From Corydoras sp. C115 (taxonomy: Eukaryota; Chordata; Actinopteri; Siluriformes; Callichthyidae), in the NCBI GenBank assembly GCA_019802505.1, contig JAFMOC010000082.1, positions 2,080,501-2,144,500 on the forward strand: a stretch of DNA of 64,000 nucleotides. Reading direction: 5' to 3'. The translations under genes and the position numbers were made by a program. Numbering within the stretch: the first letter of the stretch is position 1; each line of letters begins with the position of its first letter. Positions 24,053 to 37,013 of the stretch are shown piece by piece. Below the pieces are notes generated by a model that made no database searches, was not told the origin of the DNA, and worked only from the letters and a program-made list of their open reading frames with translations.

Positions 24053-24059
24053 AAGTGGG

Positions 24060-25208
24060 TGGGACTTCTGACTGCAGTTATCAGACAAACAAAAAAAAAC
24101 ACTGGTCACCATTCAGACTAACAGCTATAGCAGGGATTTTCTTGCTGAATTAGTTTAATACTGTAGCTGATTTAAATAACTTATTTTTATTGTTTACAAA
24201 GTACATCACAAACATGTCAATACATTTAAAAACAATTATAATATTGTAGAACATTAATCTTGTAAAGGAATGAATTAATAATAAGTAGCCTAAATGCAGA
24301 ATAATTTAACTCGGGGCACTTTTGTTGATGGTTTTAACTTTCAGATTTGACTTTTGCTTTCTATTTCAGATAATCCACATGGTTTCCAGTAAAAGGCTGG
24401 GTTTGTTATTCTGCTAAATGACTGTTGCACCTTCAGTTTCACAATGAGCTGTAAATGGGTTTGTGATTACATCTGGACCTTTATAAAAGCAGATTATGTT
24501 CCTCTAACGTTGTACTTTCTTTAACAATGGAAGAATTAAATACTTAATGTCTGCATTTATGAAAAACATATCTTTATATAAATCATATTTAAAATGAACT
24601 AACAGGGATAGTTCTTGGTCTGTTAGTTAGCTGTGTGATGTTTTTATGACTTTTCTTATCGCAGCTTAGTCAACACAATATCATCCAATGTACTTCACAT
24701 TTTATTGCACACTATTTTTGTTCTAGCACGCTCACAATAAATCAATTACTATAGAAACCTATTTTTTTTAGCAACAATAACTTAAAGGTTTTGTTTTCAA
24801 TTAATTTTTTTGTAGATTTTACTAGCTACTGGAATTTTGGTCATAATTTCAGTTCATTGAAGTTTTGGGGTATCAGTTGATGTAGTCATCGCTGCATCAA
24901 CTGCAGTGATGACTGCAGTTTGGACTTAAAGTAATTTAACGGGGGAAAAATGGTGAAGCACTGCTCATGCCAAATGGGAGCCTAAGTGCTGAAAATTGCA
25001 CCCTTTAAAAAAATCACTCAAAATGTCAATGTTCCAGTGAAAATATTTAGGTGCCCCAAGATTGTTAGGCACCTTGTGCTGAGAGCATAAAATTTATGAT
25101 ATAGACTTTTGTTCTAGACTTTTGTTCTAGAAAGCTTGTGACAGCGTAATGCTGTATTTTCATTTTAATACGTTCTTTTTCACTTATATTTTCATATATG
25201 CATGTAGC

Positions 25209-25250
<42 letters not shown>

Positions 25251-26195
25251 TACTGTACATCCCTTACCTCAGTTTTATTGATACATAAACAGTAAAACCA
25301 TACAGAAATCAGTATAACATAAACTTTATAAATGAAATCATTATTATCATCAATAAACATTAATTCAGTGGGAAATATAATTGCAGTCAGTATTTTTTTT
25401 TTTTTTGCATTATTATAAAGGTTGCATTTTTATAAAGGTTGCAAGTCTTTGTTGCATTAATTTTTATTCAGTTAATTAATAAAATAGTGAATACAAGTAA
25501 TGTATTAAAGTCTAGCCCTAAATTTAAAACACAGAACAAAACACTATGCACTGACATCTACACCATATTGCCAAATATATTCACTCATATATTCTCATAC
25601 TCATATATATATATTCACTCCCATGGCGACAGACATGATGGACTGTCGAAAAGGTTCCTTGCTATGAAATATGTCACAGTCAACTGTCAGTTTCATCAAA
25701 GTTTAAGTGATTTTGAACGTCAGATATGAAGTGATAGGCCACATAAAATAACAGAAATACAGACTTACAAACGTATGTGGCTTTTTAGGTTTCAGGCCTG
25801 GTCATTAATTCTAGGTAGAGAAACTCTTAATGCTTCAGGATATCAAGATAAGTTTGGGGATGGCCCCTTCCTCTGTTCCTATGTTCATACACCAGTGCCA
25901 AAAGAAGGGTCTAAATAGATATGAATAAGTAAATTTTGGGTGGAAAAGGCCTTCTCATCCAACAATAATGTCTGACGTAAGTCTCCTAAACCTTGTGGAA
26001 ATTCTTTCCAGAAGATTTGAAGCTGTTAAAGCTGCAATGAGGGTCAACCAACATTGTATTAAACCCAATAGATTAAAAATTCGATAATGTCACTCAAGTT
26101 CAAATGTGTGCAAAGGTAAATTTGTCCTTTTAAACGTCTATTACTTGTACATCCAAGTTTTGTTTACCTGGTCTCTTCCAAACAACATCTTTTTT
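24060..26195. other. Spacer between gene 1 promoter and gene 2 end
   Basis: No coding sequence that I can support. A (CA)n tract lies at 25209-25246 and a poly-T near 25390. AATAAA for the minus strand occurs near 25463, so part of 25460-26195 is probably gene 2 3' untranslated sequence. The short open frames here are AT-rich and without family features. Confidence 0.4.
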
Positions 26196-26534
26196 TTAAT
26201 TTACATTTGTGTAAAAAGGATCATTCGTTCCTTCTGGATCATCTGGAGATGTTTTCGTTGCTTCTGCTGTGTCCTTTTTAGTGACATTCATCTTATGTTT
26301 ACTAGCAGTTTTGTTTTTACTTCTTGTGCCAGTTATTACTTTCTGAGAATTACAGTTCTCTGTGGAAACTTGAGTATCTTCAATACTCGCATCTTCCTTT
26401 TCTTTATCAACTTGAACAAAAAACAAACAATACAAAAAGTGTCCCTTTTTAAATTGTAAACATTTAAAATGCCATTTTCATAATAAAAAATTATTTAAAC
26501 CATATTTTTTCAAAATAATCTCATCAATTATCTA

Positions 26535-26602
<68 letters not shown>

Positions 26603-27177
26603 GAGTTTAAGTTAAACAAGTTAAAACATGGGGCAAACTAATCGACTTTGAACATGACTGATTACTTTTAAGACTGATCTGACTTTTATGTCACAATACT
26701 GTAGTGTACAGCTTTGCATTCAACATCAATAACAATGTTTATCCTTAGCATGCATTGCCTATGCATTAAAGTATCTGTCTGCAACACGCAAACCATTATT
26801 AATAGTTCACCCGTATTTTTTATTCATTCATTCATTATCTCCCGCTTTATCCTCTATTAGGTCGCGGTGGGGTTCCCCATGCCCATCCAGGGGAGAACAT
26901 TTCGGGCGCTGGGCAGATAGACCCAGGACAGGGCGCCACCAGATATATTTAAATGTTTTAAAGACAAACTTAATTCTATTTGTTAAAATATATATTACAT
27001 TTAACAAATAAAATTAAGAAACTGAATTAATAGATTCTAAAATAGAATTAACAAATAGTGTTGGTTTTTACAAAAAAAAAAATATTTAGATTACAAATTC
27101 AAATAAAAAAATAGCACACAATACTTACCCATTGTCTGGCTTATATGTTCCTCCTTACGCACAACTTCATGTGATTC
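26196..27177 (-). CDS. Gene 2 C-terminal exons: linker 27129-27177 and last exon 26196-26410
   Basis: Linker exon (49 nt) ESHEVVRKEEHISQTM ends in phase 1 and joins exactly to the last exon beginning VDKEKEDASIEDTQV. The tail is 71 residues, rich in Lys, Glu, Asp, Thr and Ser, predicted disordered, and ends GTNDPFYTNVN. No comparable tail was found in gene 1. The exact phase match across the intron supports the model. Confidence 0.7.
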
Positions 27178-30073
27178 CTGCCCAAGAAGAAAAATGTTAG
27201 GTTTAATAACTCCACATTTCACCTTTTTTACTCTTTTCAACATTCTCCTCTGCATGTCCACTTTATGGCTGTTTAAAAAGAGATCATACAAATTCAAAAG
27301 TACCTGATGTTTTATTAAACGTTTCATTTGTGCCACAGCTTCTTGAATTTTAGAACACTGCTGTAATCCCTGATCCTTATCATACAGACAGTCAACTGTG
27401 ATTATGTTCTCTCTTGTTACTAAACTGCTGCTGTCTGGTACATTCAGATCAGGATCAGACATGTAATGGATCACAACCAGTATTGCAGGTTTATTTCCTA
27501 TAGAAAATAAAACATGTACAGTTATTAATAATCCTAACTCAGTAAATGTATCAGAACATTAAAATTTATAAAATAAATGTTTCACATACCTGACAAATGA
27601 TCAAGACTTTGAATTACTGATGCACGATCAGTCGCATCATGACAGATTGCCAAAATAAAATCACTTTCATTTAGATTGTCTGTCTCTTGCAGATGTGGGA
27701 TTTGTTTTTTGAAATCTTTAATTGCTAATCAAAACCACAATTCTGTATATTTCCAGTTTCAGTGTAAAAAACCATAAGAGGCTTGTCTACTGTGGATATA
27801 AAAGGAAGGTCCTTTACATAAATATTAAAAAGTGCATTTTAAAGTGCATTGACGGTCACTCACCTGCATTCAGAGCAGCTGTTTCTGTTTCCATTTTTTT
27901 ATCTTCCATCCATTTTTGATCACACTGTGGTATTTATTAATAACAATATTATTATTAATATAATATAATAATAATACATTCTGATATCATTGATATAACT
28001 AAATAAGCAACATCCTACAATTTTGTGTAAAACTTATTATACATTTTATATATTTTTTTATATGTATTAAAAAACAATACACTATTACCATTTTTATTAA
28101 AATATACATTATTAATACAAATAAATTATAAACATATAGTAATTTAATTCATAACAAAAAAAGGAAGTCTTGTTACAAACATGAAGTATTTATAAGCCAA
28201 TAAAACATAATAAAGAAGAATTGTGTTCAAATATTAGCATTAAAAGGTTTTAAAGTTTATTAAACAAAATTTAAAATTATTTGCACAAGGCTAGTATTAT
28301 TATAAATATGTAACCTGATATTTGATAAATTCTGCAGTTCTGGTCAGAGATTCTTCATTCTTATTGCACTCCAGTAATTTCTGATCTTCATGAAACAGAC
28401 AGTCAACTGTGATCACATTCTCTCTGTTGACAGATCTGCTGTACTGTACAATATGTTCTGGATCAAAAGTGTGATGAAGCACCACCAATGCGGTAGGTTT
28501 AACATCTATAAAAATATTGAAGATGTTGAGCAATAGTGTACATTCTTTATCTAAAACAAATGTTTAATTACATATTTAAAATACCTGATATAAATGGAAG
28601 TGCTGCATTGATGGCAAGTTCAGGTTCTGTCACAACAGTACAGAAAATCAGAGTAAAATCGGACTCCTGCTCTGAATCCACCTTTTGCAGACCAGGCATT
28701 AGATTTCTGAGACAATCTACAAATTCCTCATCAGTTTGCAATGTCTTTCCAGTTAAATGAATGTAATATTTTAGTTTTTCTGTAAAATAGAAAACAAAAT
28801 CGAACCAAATTCCAAATTTACAGTTCATAAAATTTCATTTATAAATTGTAAGAGATTTAGGAGAGTTTTGCCTTATTTGTTTTAAAAGACAAAGAACAAA
28901 AAGTATATTTTGATGTTTTCAAAGACAAAGTTTAATTCTATTTGTTAAATGTAAAAAAATATTACACCATTACAAATCTTTTCTCATAATTACTACGATA
29001 ACTTAATTTTTTTATATTTAATTAAAGCAAAAATAACTAAAAGTTATTTTAGTGTCTCTAATTGTTATTTGAACACCAAAATATTTTTTTTTTATAATAT
29101 CTTGAACTAAATTACATTTTTTGCTTTGATTTGTTGATTTTTGAGGCCTTATATAACAGCCCCATATAAATATTTCTGTTTTTTCTTTTACAATAAAAAT
29201 CTTTATAATTTATATTATTACAAATCTACAATAAGCAATAACATTAAATCTCACAATACTTACTGGTTGTCTGGATTATATGTTTCTCCTTTTCCACATT
29301 TTCATGTTCATGCGAGTGCTGCTCAAACAGAAAAACTTAATTAAATATAATAACTAAAATAAACATTTTGTGACCTTCTGAAATAGAAGGTTAATAACTT
29401 GTGTTTTATATATGTTTTCAAGCTTTTCAGCATTTTCTTCAACATTTCCACTTTATAACTGTCAAAAAAACAATACAAAAGTACCTGATATTTTCGTGGC
29501 ATTCGTGCCACAGCTTCTTGAATTTTAGACCACTGTTGTAATCCCTGATCCTTATCGTACAGACAGTCAACTGTAACTATGTTTAATAAACTGCTGCTGT
29601 CTGGTACATTCAGATCAGGATCAGATGTGTAATGGACAAAAACCAATATTGTAGGTCTGTGTCCTATAAAAATAAAATATATACAGTTATTACTAATCCT
29701 GACCCAGTATATTTATCAGAACAATTCAAATTATGTAAAATATAATAATAAATATTTGAAATACCTGACAAATCATAAATACTTTGAATTGCTGATGCAC
29801 GATCAGTCGCATTTTGAAAATCAAAATGAAAGAATGCCAAAATAAAATCGCTCTCCTTTAGATTGCCTGTCTTTTGCAGGTGTGGGATTTGTTTTTTAAG
29901 GTATTTACTGCTAACAAAACCATTCTGTATATTTCCAGTTTCGATAATAAAACAAGCAGGAGTTTTTTCCTCTGTGGATATAAAAGAAAGCTTTTTATCA
30001 TTTAAATATATCATAAATCAGAAGCTCCTGTGACACCGCTGGCAGAAATGAGACTCTTTCAATAGACAAACAA

Positions 30074-30113
<40 letters not shown>

Positions 30114-30725
30114 CAAAAACAACAATAATAATAATTATGACTTCAAATAATTAAAGAGATCAAGACCCATTTTCATGATTAGCATAATCACAAAAACAAT
30201 GCTTGAACAGAATGATGTCTCTACACTGCATGTTTATGTTTAATGAATAAGCAATGAGCAGTATAACAGATGAGGTCACCAAGATATCTTAAGATAAACC
30301 AGGTTTTTTTTATAGGGGTTTGTTTTAGAACAATCATGTTAAAGACAAATATATGGATGTTGCTAGACAAAAAGTCAGCTGAGGGGATCAAACTACAGAG
30401 CAAATTAGTTCTGTGGCCAGACAAGTCCATGTTTCAGCTTTTTAAGGTACACAAGAAGTCAGATTCAACAAACCATAAGTAAAAAAGACATTTTAACTGA
30501 TAAAAAAAAATGCAAAAACCAGAATGATGGTATATGACTGTCATGTTATGGATCATCCGCAGATGCACTATGTGGGAAAAGCACTGGGACACAGCTCTTA
30601 ATCACAAAATTCAAGTTCTCCATTCTATTCCACCTGGTGTGTAACATCACATATCTAGCCATGCAATTTGGGCAATTGTATTTTCAAAACTTTGTCAATG
30701 TTAAAATTTGTGTGGGTGTGTGCAT

Positions 30726-30780
<55 letters not shown>

Positions 30781-33700
30781 TATATATATATATATATATA
30801 TAATATATCCTAGTTTCCTTGTACAAATATTTTTATACTCACTTTGATGTCCTTTTGTCGGATTGTGTCGCTGTGAAAGAAAAGAATACTAAACAATAAA
30901 TCTTTAGGAAAACAAAATAAGTTTGGAAAATGTTGCAAAGCCTATTTTAAAAAAGGATAGGACACAAAAAATGCATATAAAATCATTATTTAACAGACAA
31001 AAAAATAAAAATGTGATATTACTTATTTTGGCAATTTGACTTTCCAATACCTACTGTTAAATAGTTTTTCGCTCCTTGTTGTTCAGCTCCTATATTTTAG
31101 CCCATTTTTTCACTGCTAAAATGTATTGTTATTGTTTTTTTACTGACTAAAATCACATTTATGTGTATACATAATAGTTATGCATTTAGGTAATCATTTT
31201 AAAATTGCATATTTTATGGTAAATTTACAGAGAAAAATGTTAGAAATGTTAAAAACACGGGTCACATGGATTGCTGACAATAATATTTTTTATGATCTCA
31301 CAAATCCTTTGGGCTTTTTGTCCCTTGATTGGGACCCAAGAGAACTCACTTTCAGGTTGCATTTCTTGATGCTGACTCTATTGAGTGACAAATATTTACA
31401 ACATGCACAAAACAAAATAGTTTGAAGGCTTGATAGTCACACAATTGCCATTGTTTCCTTCCGGTGGCCTTTAAGCATTTTATATTAAGACTTTATATTT
31501 TTTTAAACTGATTAATAAAGTTTGGAACAAAGTGGTAATCAATGACCTATCCCTGCTTGCAAACAAATATTTTTTATGTGCCTTACCCTTTATAAATTTC
31601 TTTTAGATTTATGACCTCACCTGATAGACTACTAATTGTGAAACCTTCTAAAACAGCGTTACTATGATTGTTCTTAGTTTTTTTGTTTGTTTTATTTTGA
31701 GTTGTATACATAAATAAATTCTTAAATTTATATTCTTATTTTATATTTTATAATACTAACACGGGGTGGCACGGTGGCTTAGTGGTTAGCACGTTCTCCT
31801 CTCAGCGCTAGGGATTCCCGGTTCGAATCCCCATCTGGGTGGAGTTTCCATGTTCTCCCCGTGTCCGCGTGGGTTTCCTCCGGGTTCTCCGGTTTCCTCC
31901 CATAGTCCAAAAACATGGATCAAGTCAATTGAGTTCTCCAAATTACCCCATATAGAGTGTGTCTGTGTGAGTGAGTGTGTGTCCAGCGATAGATTGTCTC
32001 CCTGTCCTGGGTGTCTGCCCAGCGCCTGAAACGTTATCCCCTGGATGGGCATGGGGAACCCCCCCGCGACCCTAATAGAGGATAAAGCAGAAGATAATGG
32101 ATGGATGGATGGATGGATAATACTAACACTAAAATTGTTTATTTGTTGCCTTATTTAATCCTTTACTAGGGTCGCGGGAGGGTTTCCCATGCCCATCAAG
32201 GGGAGAATGTTTCGGGCGCTGGGCACGTACACCCGGGACAGAATGCCAATCTGTCAGATAAAAACACACTTACTCAAACAGAGACACACACACACACAAG
32301 CACATGCTATATGGGGCAAATTAGAGCATTCGGTTTACGTTGAATCCATGTTTTTGGACTGTGGGTGGAATCCGGAGAATCCGGTGGAAACCCACATGGA
32401 CACAGAGAGAACATTCCAACTTCCCCCAGATTGGGATTCAAACCTGAATCCCCAGCGCTGAGAGGCAAACACCAAAGCCCAATTTATGTGTATTTACATA
32501 AGGTGTCAGATATATTTAATGTTATATTTACTTTTCGAATATTTATTAAGAATGTAAAAGAATAAGTAAACTGATTTTAGCTTACATTGTTTTTATAGAA
32601 GGAAAAAGGAGCAGTGTCACAAAATTTGAATATTTAATAAAAATAGCAGTTTTATTTTATTAACAATTATACAATTATAACATTACAACTGTTCTGCTAT
32701 TTAATTAAAATTTATCATGATTCATTAATTGATGTGATCCACTTATGTGGATATTACGTTTGCTATATCTATAATAGTAAGTTTAGACAAATCACTTACC
32801 TCTAAACAAGGAACTGTGTATAAAAAAAAATAGAAAAAATACTGTAAAGAGGTGACTTTGAACAAAGGTAAGCATTAACAAATAGAACATAAAACCATTA
32901 AGACATTGCTTTACTTGGGTCTGTCAAGTGTTGACAGCCCAGTGTGATGGACTTATGATGTGACCTGTCACCTACATGTATTTTAATACTGTGTCTTCTG
33001 CTATTTGGCTTAATGGACCTGGGTCAATTGTGGCTTGAGTTCTGTCCCAGCATCTCTGCCCTACCTCTGTACAGGATTTTGAGAAGGCTTTTATGTCCTG
33101 TGTCTATTTACTTAGGTTAAGATGATTTCATGAGCCCTTCCGTTACTTGGTGGGCTTGTTACTACGTGTTTTTTATTTATAGTTTTTGTTTATTGAATTG
33201 TTTACTTGCGATTTTATTATTTTATTGTTTAATGTATATCCTTTAATGTTCATTCATTAACTGGTTGTTTATTCTTGTTTTTTTTTTTTACTTTTCATAA
33301 AAGAATCCTGAACAAACACAGTATATAGAATAATCATAATATGTACACATAGTTTGTAGAAAACTAATTGCAAATGTATATATATTTATATACTTTAACT
33401 AAACTATATATTGTTTAGGGAAAAGTACTGCAGTCTGTTTAATCTGTTTAAAGATTGTATACCATAGTTCATAAAACATATTTTAGATTCTGTAATGCTT
33501 ACCATCTATCTCCTTTGGTGACTGATGAATCTGTAGAAGTGAAAAAGATAGATTTTTGTGGATGCTGTTAAATTCCATTTGCTATGTTTGGTTCATAAAG
33601 TAAGTAATATATATTAAAAACAGTTCCAATGTGCTTTTACATTTGGAGAGGTGTATGCTACATTTGGTAGCAGTATGCTGGTAAATGTACTATACATCCT

Positions 33701-36700
33701 GAAGGAGTCACTAGCATTATTAAGTTTTGTTTAAACTCTGTTCACTTAGAATGGCATGTGATTATTATTTTTTTTAAATAATTGTTTTAAACCTACTAGA
33801 ACTGTGTAACTAGAACTTTGTGAGTCAATGAGTTTTGCCAATGCTCCTAAATGTTCCAAAATATTGATCCTACAGCATCAGATGCTTTTAATTGAGTGTA
33901 TATTGTCAACCTTAAAATTTAGATTTTCTGTCTTAAAAATATACTACAGAAATGTTATCTCATCAATATTGTACAAAACTGTAATTGTAACATACTTGAT
34001 TAAGAAAATGTTCAATTCTGGTCAGAGAATCATCGTTCTTTTGGCAGTGCAGTAGTCCCGTTTCATCCCGACACAAACAGTCGACTGCAAGTGTATTTTT
34101 TCTGTGAACAGATCTGCTACTGTCTGGTACATAAAATTCTTTATCAAAAGTATGATGAAGCACCACAAGCACTGCAGGTTTGGATACTATAAAAACAGTT
34201 AAGACATGTACAGTCACATCATGCATGTATCAATGCAAACAGTTAACTAATGCAAATCTTTAAATTACCTGAAAGATCATTAAGCTTTTTTACTGCCACT
34301 TCAATGTCAGTACCGGCCCGGGAGACAACAGAGCAAAAGTACAGAATAAAATTACATTCCTCAAAAGTTTTCACCCACTTCAGATCCACAATTTTTTTAA
34401 GGCGATCCTTGATCTTGTGATGAACATTTAGTGTATCTGCAGTTTCAACATAGAAACACTTCAGTGTTCTTTTTCCTGTTGATGGAAAGATCACCGTTTG
34501 TTTAACTGCAAACTTTTAAACAATTAATATGTAATACAATTAATATAATTTATTTATTTATTTACATACATTACAATATATTACAAACATATTTTTTGTT
34601 TAAATTAATAAAAACTTTAAAATATAATTAAAGACAGGTGCCTCGGTTTGCTCCCACAGTCCAATAACATGGATTTAAGGTAAATTGGCTGCTCTAAATT
34701 GGTAAATATAGTGAGCCTGTGTAAGTAAATGTAGTGTACCCAGCAATGGATGAGCAGCCTGTCCTGGATGTATCTGCCCAAAAGCCAAAACCCCAGTATA
34801 GGGACATGCTAACCACTACGCAACCATGCTGCCAAAAATATATGTATTTACTTGAATATATTTTTGTAATATGTTTTTAAAACTGCTAAAAAAAATGTTT
34901 TTTTTAATAAGAATTACTGCCTTTTTTCTTGTTTCAGATAACTCGTTTTATATTTAATAATAAAAATGTTATATTAGCTTAAACTAATATTTACTTAACA
35001 GTTAGGCATAAGTTTCTATGTTTTTTTTTTTATTTTTATTTTTTTTTACATTTTGCAAATTGCACATCAACATCAAGCACAGACTATTAACTCGCTGCCT
35101 AATGCATCCTCCCTACTGACAGAAGACACCAAATTTCTATTCAACATTATAATTCACCAAAATAGATACAATTAATACTAAATTGCCAATATAAAAAATA
35201 ACAGCTCTTAAGGTAACACTTGAAATATAATTTCTTAATACTTACCCTGTGATTTCCAAAGGTTGCTAAACTGTAAGAATGTAAATAAGAAAAAGCTCAT
35301 TTGTTATGCATTTTATACAAGGAGAAACAATGAATTTGTGGTAACACAGATAGCTGTTCAGTAAATAAAAGAAAATAATCCAAAGAACAGTTCTTAGTGT
35401 TGAATACTCATTGTAAGCATATACGAAAAAAAACTGTAAGAAACTGTTTTCCTTTATGTTTTTTTTTTTACTTAGAAATGATGGTATAGTATGTATGTAT
35501 GATCTTTTTTGTGTTGTAATAAAATAATCTGTATTATAGGGCGAAGTGAAAGTTCTTACTTCTGGCAAGTTCAAGATTCTTCCTGTTTAAAACAACAACA
35601 AAAAATGACATGCTTAATGAAATACGCTTAAAGATTATAATTTAGCTAATAATGAACAATAATCAGTGATAGTCATAGGGCCCTATTTTACAATTTGCAC
35701 AATTTTTCCTGTTGATGGAAAGATTAACTGCAAACTTTTAAACAATTTATATATATATAAATCAGCCAATCACATGGCGGCAACTCAGTGCATTTAGGCA
35801 TGTAGACATGGTCAAGACAATATCCTGCAGTTCAAACCGAGCATCAGTATGGGGAAGAAAGGTGATTTGAGTGCCTTTGAACGTGGCATGGTTGTTGGTG
35901 CCAGAAGGGCTGGTCTGAGTATTTCAGAAACTGCTGATCTATTGGGATTTTCATGCACAACCATCTCTAGGGTTTACAGAGAATGGTCCGAAAAAGAAAA
36001 AACATCCAGTGAGCGGCAGTTCTGTGGGCGGAAATGCCTTGTTGAGGTCAGAGGAGAATGGCCAGAGGTCAGAGGAGAATGGCCAGACTGGTTCGAGCTG
36101 ATAGAAAGGCAACAGTGACTCAAATAGCCACCCGTTACTACCAAGGTAGGCAGAAGAGCATCTCTGAACTCACAGTACGTCGAACTTTGAGGCAGATGGG
36201 CTACAGCAGCAGAAGACCACACCGGGTGCCACTCCTTTCAGCTAAGAACAGGAAACTGAGGCTACAATTTGCACAAGCTCATCGAAATTGGACAATAGAA
36301 GATTGGAAAAACGTTGCCTGGTCTGATGAGTCTTGATTTCTGCTGCGACATTCGGATGGTAGGGTCAGAATTTGGCGTCAACTACATGAAAGCATGGATC
36401 CATCCTGCCTTGTATCAATGGTTCAGGCTGGTGGTGGTGGTGTCATGGTATGGGGAATATTTTCTTGGAACTCTTTGGGCCCCTTGGTACCAATTGAGCA
36501 TCGTTGCAACGCCACAGCCTACCTGAGTATTGATGCTGACCATGTCTATCCCTTTATGACCACAATGTACCCAACATCTGATGGCTACTTTCGGCAGGAT
36601 AATGCGCCATGTCATAAAGCTGGAATCATCTCAGACTGGTTTCTTGAACATGACAATGAGTTCACTGTTCTCAAATGGCCTCCACAGTCACCAGATCTCA

Positions 36701-36932
36701 ATCCAATAGAGCATCTTTGGGATGTGATGGAACGGGGGATTCGCATCATGGATGTGCAGCCGACAAATCTGCGGCAACTGTGTGATGCCATCATGTCAAT
36801 ATGGACCAAACTCTCTGAGGAATGCTTCCAGCACCTTGTTGAATCTATGCCACGAAGAATTGAGGCAGTTCGGAAGGCAAAAGGGGGTCCAACCCATTAC
36901 TAGAATGGTGTACCTAATAAAGTGGCCGGTGA

Positions 36933-37013
<81 letters not shown>

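Noticed and set aside
26106..26459. 117-codon plus-strand frame
   Set aside because: Antisense of the last coding exon of gene 2, whose minus-strand frame fits the upstream intron phase exactly.
36415..36809. Minus-strand frames inside the Tc1-like element
   Set aside because: Shadows of the transposase coding sequence in antisense.
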